Source: Galerina marginata (lineage: Eukaryota > Basidiomycota > Agaricomycetes > Agaricales > Galerinaceae). Taken from it: a stretch of 64,000 nt of DNA. A program made the position numbers and the translations under genes. Where the stretch lies: positions 1,364,001-1,428,000 of the forward strand of contig JAECYW010000016.1 of the NCBI GenBank assembly GCA_023014335.1. Direction: 5' to 3'. The first letter of the stretch is position 1; every line of letters starts with the position of its first letter. This document shows, in pieces, positions 33,755 to 45,065 of this stretch. The notes under the pieces are model-generated. The model saw only the letters and a list, made by a program, of their open reading frames with translations. It ran no database searches and was not told the origin of the DNA.

Positions 33755-34200
33755 GATAAATTGAATTCCAGAAGCAATCCTTGTGGGTACTCGAGTATAT
33801 GCTCCTCGGAAATTTCAATATACCGGAACCTATGTATATCAAAGAATTTAAGTTCAGCCTCGGTGAAGCGTAAGAGAATAAAGACGAGAGTTGGTTCTGG
33901 AATTTAATCAAGGTAGGCTCACCAATTATTAGGCACTGGAAATAGAGGGGTATTCTCAACCTTTGCTCGGCTCGCCTGATGATATCTGGAACAACGGCTG
34001 GAATTTCCTGAAGACTCCTCGAGTCAGAATCAAAGAGCCCAAGGACAAGGCATTGGCTGATATGATATTCCTTTTTTCGACATACTATTGGCAAAGTTTG
34101 ACCCGAAATAGCCCCTTGCGCTGTCTCCCACTGGACCGGTGGACCGGTCGAGCAGTCGGATGTGCTCGAGTTCTCGGCTGTAATTTCTAGAGCCGTTTCG
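33755..34200 (+). pseudogene. Broken paralogue of the 198-aa gene
   Basis: The sequence resumes homology to the intact gene at ...KLNSRSNPCG and continues with YMLLGNFNIPEPMYIKEFK. An in-frame TAA at 33871-33873 (after GEA) interrupts it. The intron has shrunk to about 20 nt (33913-33932), too short to splice. The second exon, with GSPDDIWNNGWNFLKTPRV, then runs into a frameshift after KALADM. The first ~70 codons are missing. It is clearly non-functional. Confidence 0.8.
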
Positions 34201-34575
34201 TGACTGTGTAGTACCTCTGCTTGTAATAATATTCGCCAACCTGGCCGCTCTTCTCCGCCATTAAGGCACAAAGGGCTGCTTTCTTTGCAACACAGAGGGG
34301 TACGAATCCTCGTAATTCAATGAGGTGTAGCCTGGGAGTCGAACTTTCCAAAATTCTGCAAGTTGAGTGATTTGAGCAGATAGACATAGAGGGCCGGACC
34401 CGAGTGATACGATCGAAGTGAACAAGACGAAGCCTGAGACAGTCCATTCTTTGCGTTCATGGTGTCTGTTGGGCAACTCAGTGCAGAGGCAGAAAAGAGC
34501 GAAAAGGGGTGTTTGCCTCCCAGGGCTTTGGATGGACAGCCAAACAGAAAGCACGAGGAACGCCTTTTAGGGGTC
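33755..34575 (+). repeat. Direct segmental duplication, right copy
   Basis: Partner of 28345-29235, with more substitutions and indels. It ends just before the start of the RhoGEF gene (34665), so that gene's promoter adjoins duplicated DNA. Confidence 0.8.
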
Positions 34576-34664
34576 TCACGCGCCAGGGAATGACCTCAGA
34601 AGTGCTTCATTAAAGACTCTTGCCGGCGTCTGTCTCTCTTCCTCACCGCCATCCACAGCGACGA

Positions 34665-37600
34665 ATGGCATCTGGTACGTTCTCCTCGTCCAATCTACCC
34701 TTTCCTTCGCTAATATCTCGGTCTCTTCAACAGGGAGTGGCAGTCCTCCGTCCCATGTCAATTTTCCATCGTCAGAGTCTCCCCAGAAGCAGCCCAAAGT
34801 AGGCAGCAGCAGCTCGCCTCTCAAGGCCGCCCCCCACCTGCCTTTTAGGCGCATATCGCTGCCCACAGCGCCGTCGTTGCTACATCGAGTCTCGGTTGTT
34901 AGCGTCGCGTCGTTCGATTCGCTTCCTGAGGACGAAGGCGGCGGCGAGGGCGGCGGCAGGGGCAGGGGCGATGGGTCGCCACAGGGCAATCTGCGTACTC
35001 CTGTGAGGAAAGGCACCCAGGGGCGGCCTATGTCAGCTGCGCTCGAGTCCCCGAGGCGCAGGAACCGGCCCCGCCGCGAGTCGAGCGTGAAGCCGCCGGC
35101 TGTTGACGAGAGGCTGGCGCTGAAGCGTCGCAAGGTCATCGATGAGTTCTACGAGACGGAAAAAACGTACGTGGATGGTTTGGAGCTTATATATTCGGTG
35201 GGCTTCAAAGCGTTTCATTCGTGAAGCATGGTCATGGTTTGCTGATCGTTCTGTTTTAGCATTTTCTAACGCCTATCATTGCCTCTCTCGATAACCCAGA
35301 ACCGCTGCTGGAGCGTTCAGCGTTGACATCTATCTTTTCCAACTTTATCGACATATGGAATCTACACCGGTCTTTTCTCTCGTCCCTTACTTCAATCCTG
35401 GAACCAACAAGCACAAGCATGAAACACAACGAGAACCAAATATTTTCTTCATCACCTATCAAGATCTCCGCGGCAGACAATACAAACCTGGCCATCGGCC
35501 CACCAAATCTCTCTCCTCTCCTTCTCGAACACTTTCCTTATCTCTCGCTCTACACCCCCTTCGTCACCGCTTTCCCGTCAACCATGTCAGCACTCAATGA
35601 GCTCATAATGCCGCCAACTGCATCTTCCTCATCCTCATCTTCGTCAGCTGCTGCTCAACGTCCAACGCAGTACAATCCTCGCTTTGCTGCCTTCCTTGCA
35701 ACACAGGAAGCAGACCCTAGATGTGGCAAGTTCAAATTGAGGGACTGGCTGCTGACCATCGTGCAGAGATGTCCGCGATATTTGATGCTACTTACGGATC
35801 TGGTCAACTCAACGGCGAAGGAAGACCCGGAGCACGCACAGTTAACGGCTGTGCATACACTTGTCGCGAAGAGTGAGCATTTTCAAAAACTATTGGTTGA
35901 TTCTTACCTGACTAATTTCCTTTTTTTCCGATTAGTAACGCTATCCCTCAACACGTCCCTGCATACCCATGCTCAAACTCTCTCCCTCCTCGCCCTGCAG
36001 AAGTCAACGCCAAACTTACCCTTCCAACTCATCTCTCCCGGACGCACCCTGCTCAAGCGGGGTCCATTACTGCAGGTAGAAAGGAGCGGCGACCCGGTCG
36101 AACGCGAGTTCTTGCTGTTCTCAGATTGTATGATCTGGCTCGCCCCTGTCGAGTCGTCTTCTGGGCTCGGCATGGGCCTAGGAAGCAAATGGAGTTGGAG
36201 CGGGAGCGGGAGTGGTGCGAGCCAAAGCCAGAGCAGTCATAATACGCCAGTGGCAAACTCGAAGCGCGCGTCCGCTGCGCCAGCAACAGCGATTGTGCCG
36301 ATGGAGAGACCGCCGATGATGCGGAGCAGGAGCAAGAGCGAGGCTGAGCTGTCTACGTTGAAGATGGAGGCGATTGCTTCTTCTCAAGCTCATGCTCCGC
36401 CGTCTCCTCCGTCTGCCAGGACGTCAACTCCAGTGACGCCACCCCGACGTCCGCCGCCTGCGCCGAATATGGCGAAGCGGCATGCGTCTTCGGATGATCG
36501 GTGGACGTATAAGGGGCGCGTGGAACTTGTGGATGTGCAGGTTGTGGTGGGGCATGCACATGCGCTCGCTATGGCTGTGGGCGAAGACGAGGATGAGGAG
36601 GAGGGTAAGAGGAGGCTTCGGGCTACGTTTAATTTTGAGGTGTTGAGTCCTGAAGGGAGTTTCGTGCTTTATGCTGGTACGTCTTCATCTTTGTTTTTCT
36701 TTCTCCCAAAAACAGGTACTGACCGCCCTTCTATTCTCTCTCTGTAGCGTCCGAACAAGAACGAGACGACTGGACCTCCGAGATCCGCAGTGCCAAAGCG
36801 CAGCTGCTCGTTTCTCTCAACGTGACGAACCCCAACTCGACACTGACGTCCTCGGCGTCGACGAACCACGTGCGCCGTGCGCTGCAGGCACTGCCGTACC
36901 CGCCTTCGGACGAAAGGCTGGCTACTGTGCGTGTGAGCGGGAGCTTGGATGAGGTCGGGCCTGGCTCTAGTGTTAGTGCCAATGGAGGTAGGAAGGTCAA
37001 GGTAGGGAAGAAAGAGAAGGGCAAGGATAAGGATAAAGATAAAGTCAAAGAAGCAGGAAAGAAGGACAAAGACAAGGGCAAGTCCAAATCCAAATCCAAG
37101 CGTGGCCCGTCTGCAGAGCGGCGGCGGAAGGTCGAGCACTGGGTGCCCGCGATCTGGATCCCGGACGGGAAGACCGCGTCGTGCATGCGCTGTGGCCGGA
37201 TGTTCGGCTGGCGTAGGAGGAGACACCATTGTCGGCTTTGTGGGCGGTGTGTGTGTGCGGGGTGTTCGGGGCGGGTATGTTTTCCTTTGTCTGTTCTTTC
37301 GCCTTGCATTGAATTCAAATTTATTCTCGTTCCCAGACGTTCTTCATCGCAGACGCCAACACGAAATCCGACTCGGCGAGCAAGCCTGCCCGTGCATGCG
37401 ACGCGTGTTATGAAACTGTCTTTCCACTCATCGACCCTCCAGACTCGTCGACAGACCATGAGCACGAGCACGAAGGCTCTGGTTCCACCTCGGCGACAGC
37501 AGCAGCAGCAGACGCCGAGCTCCGCGGCTCGGACACGATCACCTCCCTCTCGCACCTCCCGTCGTGGTTGTCCATGCCTGCCCTGCCCGTCCAGCGCACG

Positions 37601-38431
37601 CCGCAGGCTCTCATGGCGATTGGGTTGAACTCGAGTCGGGATCTTCTGGCGCTGGATAAGGAAGGTGTCGATGATGGTGGCGATGGGAATGGAGAGGACA
37701 AGAATAAGGAGAGAGATAAAGAGAAGGGTGTAAGGATGAGGGTGAAGTCGCATCAGCGGCTGAGGAGCTCTCAGCAGATATTGGAGGACTTCCAGGAGCA
37801 GGCGAGGGTGATGAAGAAGAAGCAGCAGGGCGGCGCGGATGTGGATGTCGACGAGGAAGATGGAGAGGAGGAGCAAGACACGTTCGATGCCGATGCCGAC
37901 GAGGAAGAGGACGAGGACCAAGACCAACTCGACGACGCGGACATGTGGCTCACGCCCGCGCACTCCGTCGTCTCGTCGCCCGCGTCGTCCCCGCGAAAGC
38001 AGCGGTACCCGCAGCTGCCGCAGAGGAGGGAAAACACTGCACGGCGGAGCAAGCGCTTCTCCCTCCCGGCGATCGCGCTGCAGACGACGAGCGTGACGGC
38101 GCGCACGCTTGAGCTTGGGCCGGAGAGTGCTGGGGGTGCTGGGAATCGGAACAGTGCTGCCAGTGCTGGCACGGGTTCGGGTGCTGCGTTGTCGAGGGAG
38201 AGCTCTGCGGGGGACCAGCATGGTGCGGGTTTGGGAAGGTCGAGGCGGTTCTCGTTGGTTTTGGCTGGGCGGAACAGTTATTATAATAATATGGATGGAG
38301 GGGGAAAGGCTGCTGCTGCGGGTGGAGGTGGAGAGAATGTGGGCGCGCCGGGGGACTTGGCGAGGGGTGTTGCTGCTGCTCGGCTGAGTGAGCTTTTGGG
38401 GAGGAAGACGAGTGTGCATGCTGCTGGGTGA
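34665..38431 (+). CDS. RhoGEF with DH, PH and FYVE domains (FGD-like)
   Basis: Six exons (34665-34674, 34734-35197, 35260-35872, 35936-36676, 36748-37274, 37337-38431) give 1,149 residues; the first exon is only 10 nt. The DH domain starts LALKRRKVIDEFYETEKTYV and contains CPRYLMLLTDLV. The PH domain begins GRTLLKRGPLLQVE...REFLLFSDCMIWL, is split by a long Ser-rich insert, and resumes at WTYKGRVELVDVQV to the end. A lysine-rich linker leads to a FYVE finger: WIPD, SCMRCGRMFGW, RRHHCRLCGRCVCAGCS, ARACDACYE. All eight zinc ligands, the WxxD and the RRHHCR motif are present. The C terminus is acidic and low-complexity. The order matches the FGD family, which activates Cdc42-type GTPases at PI3P-containing membranes. 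Confidence 0.9.
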
Positions 38432-38755
38432 ATGGGGTTTGGCTATTTGTATTTTTGTAGTGTATTATTTCTCAATCTCAAAGGTTGTGCAGGGATTTCT
38501 AGTAAATTCAGATTATTTTCCTAGTCCATGATATCACTTTTGGCTAACAGAAATGTGTAATACATTATTCATGTTACTCTCGTGGCTTTATTTGCATTTA
38601 TATAACTTCCAGACCACCAGAGGCAGGTCGACGAGCACCAATAATGCTCAGAGGTGACCAAAAATGTTACTATATTTGGGCATGAGTACAGTAGTGACAA
38701 ACAACATCAAACGAAACAACCTCTTGATTCACTGTTTCGCTCACCTCGCCATGTC
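38432..38755 (+). other. Intergenic
   Basis: A 324-bp AT-rich spacer holding the 3' UTR of the RhoGEF gene and the promoter of the HNH gene. An in-frame ATG at 38654 extends the next gene by 34 codons, but I consider it 5' UTR. Confidence 0.4.
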
Positions 38756-39897
38756 ATGTCGTCCCCCGATGCCCCAGGAATACTTGAGCTCCGCGTCGAC
38801 TCCCATTCAGTCCGTCTCTATCCTGCAGCACCACCGACTATCTCAGACGACATCCTCGCCGCCATAGCCATGACCCCCGGTGCTAACTCTCCATCTACCC
38901 CCTCGATCTGCCTTCTCAGAGGACCCCTTGACGATTTCCTTCGATATTCTCGCCAAGAGGCATCTAAATGGTTGATAGATATTGCCCATGATATTTGCGA
39001 TCCTGCCCAGCAGCGTGGTGCGTTGCTGGTATGGAAGGAGACGCAGCAGCAGTGGCTCCCTGTTTCCACCACGGACCCGTTGACTGCGTCGATCTACCGC
39101 TACGATCTTCCGGTCGGAATTACGGTCGGCCTCTCGAAAATTAGTCGCCGCGTGCGGAAATCCGTTACATCCAAGACCGGTTACCCAAGCACCATGAGCG
39201 ATCGCGTGAAGGCGCGCGATGGATCTTGTTGGGTGTCGGGGGTACGGAGTCCACTAGCGAACAGTCACATCTGCCCCAAGCGCGTCGGGGATCATGTTGC
39301 GCGAATCATCTTCCGTACTTTCACAACCCTTACCCCGCCCCCAGATCTCTCAATCTATGACGAAATTTTTGGCCTGTGCTTGTCGAAGAACTTGGATGCA
39401 TGGTTTGCTACATATGAGATGGGCTTTCGTTTTGTCTCCCCGGTGAGGAATTCTTCTCCTGTCATCTCTTAAATTTCCATCGATCAACCGTTTAGAACAA
39501 TTATGAGTGTCATATGTTCACTACCGAACCAGCTGGTTGGGAATGCACGCTACTTGGATCACTTCCGAGTCCATCAGCCTACCCCGCCGTCCACGGGCTC
39601 CAAGTAAGGCCTCCCCATCCCCAGCTCACTAATGTCCCTCCGCCCGGCCTCTTTCGTTGGCATTATCTTCAGTGCGTACTCGGGAGATTTGCACATGACG
39701 ACTACAAAAACCTCGAGAATATTTACTTTTACGAGTTGCCTCTTCGCATGGAGGGGGACTCTGATGATGATGGCACGGACAGCGAGGCGGAATGGCCGTC
39801 AAAAGGTTTGGATCTTGGAAGAGTTGTGGAGAATAGTTTAGAGGAGAGTGCAGAGCGCCAACGTGCGGTTGCGACTTGGATCTCAACGACTGAATAA
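38756..39897 (+). CDS. HNH-domain (HNH_2-type) hypothetical protein
   Basis: Exons 38756-39442 and 39496-39897 join across a 53-nt intron (FRFVSP-NNYECHMF) to 362 residues. The centre has RVKARDGSCWVSGVRSPL followed by ANSHICPKRVGDH. This is the pattern of the HNH_2-type domain common in mushroom genomes, where H in SHICPK is the candidate nuclease histidine. Downstream, PPPGLFRWHYLQCVL is a conserved companion block, so the 66-nt open stretch before it is coding and not an intron. The C terminus is acidic. The role of these proteins in fungi is unknown; nuclease activity is inferred only from the motif. The ATG at 38756 (MSSPDAPG) is preferred to the upstream 38654. Confidence 0.7.
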
Positions 39898-39977
39898 ATA
39901 TTAATCCTGCCTCGCATATTTTTTGACCCGTTTTGTTCTCAAACTTCCGCCCAACAACCGGCCCTCGTTCCTCCACC

Positions 39978-42900
39978 CTATTCCCAAATGTACTGGTGTG
40001 TGCCAATTGGACTGCCCCATACAGGAGAGGGGCTCGCAGTCGTGCTCTGTGGTTGCTGCTGCCGAGGCTGCCCTTGGTTCTGCTGGATCTGGAGTTGAGG
40101 TGTCGCCCGACCGTCATTTTTCTGGGAGATCGCATTCGTGGCGGCCATATTACTCAGCCTCTGATGCTGCTGAAGGAGCAACGTGTGCGCTTGTTGTTGC
40201 TGAAGCTGCTGTTGGGATTGTTGAAGCTCCCGCGAGTATAGAAATTGTGGTCTGGGGGGAACACGAGAGCCTGAAGGGGGTTGCCGGAGGAAATGGGCGC
40301 CTGGGATGGGAGGTTGGAATTGGGACGGTGTACCAGGATAAGGCTGAGGAGTGGGTTGGTTACGAGCTGGACTTGCTGCGTTGTTTTGAGGAGGTGGTTT
40401 CGGTGATTGTGTGAAACGTTGCTGGACTTGTTGGACCTGCTGGGCCGTTGGCTGTTGATGAGCGAGTGGGTGTGGAGGCTGAAATGGTGGCCGCTGCTGT
40501 GGCCCCTGTACATGTGTCTGTTGTTGTTGTCGCGGTTGCGGTTGCTGGTGGTGCGATTGTTGTTGCTGCTGTTGCTGGTATCGTAGGTATTGCTGCAATT
40601 GATGATGTTGCGAGAGCTGGGCATGTTGTTGTGGAGGAGTTGCAGCCCTCATTGCGGCCTTGGTGGCCGCCTGAACGCTAGCATAAACTTGAGGCTGCGT
40701 GATGGGAGGTCGGAATTGGGAGCAGCGTTCACAGACAAATTTTTGATGATTGCTGGCACCGAAAAAGCGTACACAAGGTCGGTGATGCCGTTCAGAGCAG
40801 GCAGAACACCGAACAGTCGGAGTGAACTCATCACCTACGAAAGGGCTCACACTCAAAAAAAAGAAAGTGAATTAATATATCAAACCCACCGTTACTGCCA
40901 CATATACAGTTAAGGATATCTTCTTTGACGATTTCTTTGCAAACAAGACAAATTTCGCCTGGAGTGGGCCTGGAATGCGATACAATGGCACTCTGCGTGA
41001 TGTCCGTGGTCAAAGTGATCTCAATGCGATTGTATCCTGGGCACCGGTGAAACGTTGTGGGTGTATGGCGACCGCGACGGCGGTTTAATGCAGGTTCTGT
41101 CGAAGAGCGATGGGAGTTTAACAAGTCCGTGAACTGGTGTGATATGTCACTGAGAGGGACGGAGTCCGTAGAGTGGGACTTCCAGACTAGTTCCTGGCGT
41201 TGTCCGCCTTGATGTCGGGATGAATTTTGCCCTGATGGCCCTCCTTGTCTCGCTGATAATGAGGTAGGGGTAAATGGAGGAGGTAAGTCATCATCCACCT
41301 CCTCAAAGCGATCCTCAGGTAGATCATCAAACTCATTATGATAAACACGTTGAATTTGTCGACCTTCAGATTCGTTGCAATGAGATTAGATTAGGATGAA
41401 AAATGGTACTCACTTTTATAGTGCGCTTTACATGCCGCATTGAAAAGCTGACACAAATTGTGAGTTGGTATCTCAGATATGGCAATATAGAAACTCACCC
41501 TCTGGCAGAGTTCGTGGAAAAAGGCTCGGGCGTCATTCATCCCATTCGATAAACCAGGCTCCTGATCCGATTGGTTGATTTGACTTGGCTCTTCCAGATC
41601 GAAGGCGATGATCATCTTTCCTCTGGAGCTGAAGACGACAAATTGCTAAAGCTCGTTTAGAGGCAGCCAAGGGAATATGTGTTACTATTCCAACTCACAT
41701 CTAAACCCACAGACGCAAAAGGGAATTCAAAGTCTTGAAGGTAATTTAAACCTAACTACAAGTTCGTTAGCCTCCCTATACGAAGTGCGTAGGGATGTAT
41801 ATGCACCGATAGGCTAATGACCTTGATCAGAGTGAGAACAGTCGAAATATCATTACAAAAAAATAAGTCAACGTACTGTCTGTAGCCCCAAAGTCAGACT
41901 TTCCTTAAGATCCTTCTGAAGAGCCCGACTGAGTAAATGGACTGGGTTTTCGTATTCTATCCGGATTATACTCAAATTAATGCCTTTGGAATTATAGATA
42001 CTAGTATACAAACCTCCATCGAGGACAAGGAAGGGTATCTCTGACTCGAGAGCAGAAACTGCGATCAAGTGAGGAATGTTTGAGTGCCTGATAAGGTGCA
42101 TATCGGATCAAGTTATGAAGGATAAGAAGTTCAACATCATATATACATCATCTTCCTCTCGACCAAGAATCTGGCAGATGCCGAGCAACGCTTCAACGAA
42201 AGAATCAGGTAACCACTGGTTTTATCAATGCAGAGCTTACCTCTTTCGCGCGATCACCCTCGTAAATCTTGATCGATACAACCTCGCCAGATCGCTTGTC
42301 TCGGGCAGAATGTATTCGATACCCACGACCTGTGTGAATTTCTTGAATAAGGGATACATTTCCGATCTCGAGCTATGAAAGAGTAAGGAAACAGATCACA
42401 ATTGAGACCATTTGAACATACGACATGCCGGCCCCCAACGATGCCCCTTAAGTGGTTATCATTGCCAGGAGCATCTATATTGGAAGCAGGTTGAGCCAGC
42501 ACAGAAGCACCTTCACCGTTTGCTTTCGGCGTGATTGTGCAATTTCCTAGAATGTGATATATTGGGCCATAGTTGGCGAAGTCATGGGCGCCAGCGAAAG
42601 AACTATGGTGCGTCAGCATGAAATAAAGCAAGAGAAAGGGCTGTAGTACCTGATGTGGGTTTGAGAAACGAGATTTGGACTGGTATCGGGCTAAGTCTGA
42701 CCTAAGATCAGAGAGTCATCCCTCCAAGTTCTGAAACCTACGGTATCAGGTTCGTCCAGCTGCGAACTTGAACCAGCTTGCTGTAGAACGATCAGTTAGA
42801 ACGTGCGGGTGTGATGATAATTTCGCTTGCTTTGAACCGTTTCGGTTCTCTCGGATTGTTAGTCGTTTCGTCAACTGCCTTCCGTTTCTTGTGCATGTCC

Positions 42901-43007
42901 ATGGTTAGCACACCCGTATTGGCACTGGAGAACGTGCCTGGCTGGTCAGCGAAGAGGAGAGGGACGGAGAGAAAAGAGACGCCTTGTGGCATGTGCATTG
43001 CACTCAT
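39978..43007 (-). CDS. Kinase-like protein with PHD-like zinc finger and Gln-rich tail
   Basis: A multi-exon minus-strand gene; internal exon limits are approximate. The start at 43007 encodes MSAMHMPQ and a basic segment (KKRKAVDETTN..PKRFK). A middle exon reads EIGNVSLIQEIHTGRGYRIH and GEVVSIKIYEG, resembling a glycine loop and VAIK lysine of a diverged protein kinase. HSNIPHLIAVSALESEIPFLV follows, as in agaricomycete kinase-like proteins. A later region carries Cys/His pairs CLVC, CICG, RCSAC, HHRPC and FVCERC in PHD-like order. One splice (at about 40895) joins CICG to SVSPFVGDEF. The tail (about 230 residues) is mostly Gln/Pro. The catalytic HRD/DFG motifs are not clearly seen, so activity is doubtful. 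A chromatin- or transcription-related nuclear role is an inference from the finger and tail. It could also prove to be two adjacent genes. Confidence 0.6.
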
Positions 43008-43371
43008 GAGCTAAGGCTATGCTGAGAATATTTCCCCATATAGAGTACAGTATTTGACCGGTCCTTTGTACAGAATCGTCAGGCGTCATTTGACTTGATA
43101 AGATGGGTACTGCTCACATATAGTATTGGTACTTTTTTTCCCGTACAAGTACAGAGTTAATCTAGTGTAGGCGCAAAAGCAATGAGCAGAGAGGAGGGGG
43201 CGAGATAGAGGGTTGACAAACATGATGCCCATGAGTTGTTTATAAGATAATGCAATTGAGACGAACCGGTGAGTGGTGGGTTGATGGAGGAACTGAAGGG
43301 TGATGCGACTAGGAGAGAAATGATGGAGAGTTCACGAGCATGACAAGTAAATGCAGGCTGCATTTTCTCCT
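43008..43371. other. Intergenic with a solo mariner-type terminal repeat
   Basis: A 364-bp spacer between the kinase-like and Zim17 genes. It contains the 24-bp sequence at 43048-43071 described separately. Confidence 0.5.
43048..43071 (+). repeat. Solo copy of the 24-bp MITE terminal repeat
   Basis: CAGTATTTGACCGGTCCTTT plus GTAC, preceded by TA, is identical to both ends of the element at 62364-63019. No matching opposite end is evident; the closest is a weak GTACAAGTACAG near 43144. It is probably a decayed insertion. Confidence 0.7.
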
Positions 43372-44062
43372 CTACTCGGTGTATTCTACGTTTCCGCTGG
43401 AGCTAATGACACCTTTTTGGATTTTCTCTCCTTTCTCGCGCAGGATATCCTCAATCGTGACGAGCTTGCCACCTTTGGTGGCTTCCTTGAACCAACCAAG
43501 GTGGTCAGCAATCAGGTGCCTAAAACAATTCAAAGAGAGGCATTGAGGCGCGTTAGGTTGATCGAGAATGAAATTGGGCACACCGGTTTTTGCATCCAGG
43601 ACACTGCACCAGCACCACTCCCTTTTGGTAGGCTTGTTTTGTGAACTGGTGTGATGAACGCTCCCCGCAATTCGGCACAGTACATGTGAATGTAAGCGAC
43701 AAACGCGGCTCCATGGTTTCTGGAAGAGCCTGTGACGACGTTGTCGTTGTCTGCGCAGTTGAAGATGTGGTAGATGAGATCGAACTGGAGGGTGCGGGTA
43801 GAGAAAAATCCGGATTAGAATCGATTGTCGCCGGAGTAGGGTCTGAAGATGTCTTTGAAGAAGCTATATTGTATTTTAAAGGAGAGGTAGAGAATGAAGC
43901 TGTCCCGCTAGGCGCTGCTGAACTATGAACGGTCCCAGGAATCACCCCCAAGCGAAATCGTAGCTGAAGGGCAACATTCGATGGCAAATTTGGATGAGGA
44001 GTGACCAAACTTCGGAAAATGGGTGGGATGCCAGTGTTGCGAAATGCCCTAGTGGGAAGCAT
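43372..44062 (-). CDS. Mitochondrial DNL-type zinc finger protein (Zim17/Hep1-like)
   Basis: Exons 44062-43584 and 43519-43372 join across a 64-nt intron inside the finger (CPGCKNR-HLIADHLGWF) to 208 residues. The start MLPTRAFRNTGIPP opens a basic, Ser-rich mitochondrial presequence; an upstream in-frame ATG at 44212 would spoil it. The DNL domain shows FTCTVPNCGERSSHQ, VLVQCPGCKNRHLIADHLGW and a conserved EDILREKGEKI. Zim17/Hep1 keeps mitochondrial Hsp70 (Ssc1) soluble and functional in the matrix, supporting protein import and Fe-S protein biogenesis. The second residue pair of the usual CxxC is seen as CPGC, while the first site reads CTVPNC. This is a slightly longer spacing than the common CxxC and is worth an alignment check. 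Confidence 0.88.
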
Positions 44063-45065
44063 AATGTAATGAGCGGGATTGAGAAAGATGAGAAGAAAAA
44101 TGGTAAACACGGAGTGTCCGCTGACGCTGACGCATGTTGTTTGTTTCTGACGGCTTCGGTTGGCGATCTCTTGATGATGCCGACAATGTACTTTGCTTAC
44201 ACCATGTACCAAGCAGCTGAGAGCTCTCGTTTTCTAATAAACGCTCGGACAACCGCTAAGGAGCTCCAAACCTTCTCTGCCTACGCTGTGGGTTCTAGAG
44301 CACAGCTGAATTATCCTTTCTCTTCGACAACCCTTGTCGTCTGCTGTCCTGGCTGCTCTTCATGGGTACATTAGGCTTCTCCTCACTTGTGCCGCCTTAT
44401 GGCAATGCTTGCCCATGGATAATAGGACAGACCCGCAAGTTTTGGTACCCAGAGGACGGCGTTATTCAATGGACCTTCCACTTCTGGCTTCTAAACTAAC
44501 TTGAATCAAGCTCGGACTCTCTCAGACGGCGTGGATTCGCGTTTGTCTCGTCACTCGTGCATTTGCATATTGGTACGCGTAAGTGCGGGAACCGTTTATA
44601 GGACAACTTAGGGATAGCATAAGGAGTTAAAGGTAGCGCAGTTGCTGGCGTAAATATCGGTACGGTCGTCTCAGAGTCTCTTCCCTTCCCCAGCCGTACC
44701 CTGATATGCCGGATTCAATTATTTATAGTGCACTACATATGAATCTTGACTTTAGAGCTTAACAGCAAATCGTTTCTCAGCATCTTCATAAAGGTCCCGT
44801 TAAAGTCGTACTTGCCTATGACTTCTCAGTCTCCTCAAATGCAGTCGCTAAATATAGCGAGTATATTCCCTTGACTTTTCAAGGAATCCAGATGAATGCG
44901 TGGTTGAAATGCTATAACGGTGTCCATTTTCCCTTGATATCTTCTGACTTCACAGACACTGGCAAGACTTTGATCTTGAATATATGTCCTGAACAAACGA
45001 TTGCTGTCCTTGTCCCACCCACGACTACTCTACTGCCCAGCTATATCACCTTCAAAGTTACATTG
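44063..45065. other. Intergenic, divergent promoters
   Basis: About 1 kb between the divergent Zim17 and hydrolase genes. A plus-strand stretch near 44340-44510 can be read as a hydrophobic peptide, but it has no start or splice context. I do not annotate it as a gene. Confidence 0.4.

Noticed and set aside
39602..39667. GTAAGG...TTCAG stretch in the HNH gene as an intron
   Set aside because: It is in frame without stops and encodes the PPHPQ..PPPGLFRWHYLQ block expected of the family, so it is kept as coding.
44148..44520. Hydrophobic plus-strand reading near the Zim17 promoter
   Set aside because: No start codon or consistent splice sites, and no recognisable family. Treated as intergenic.
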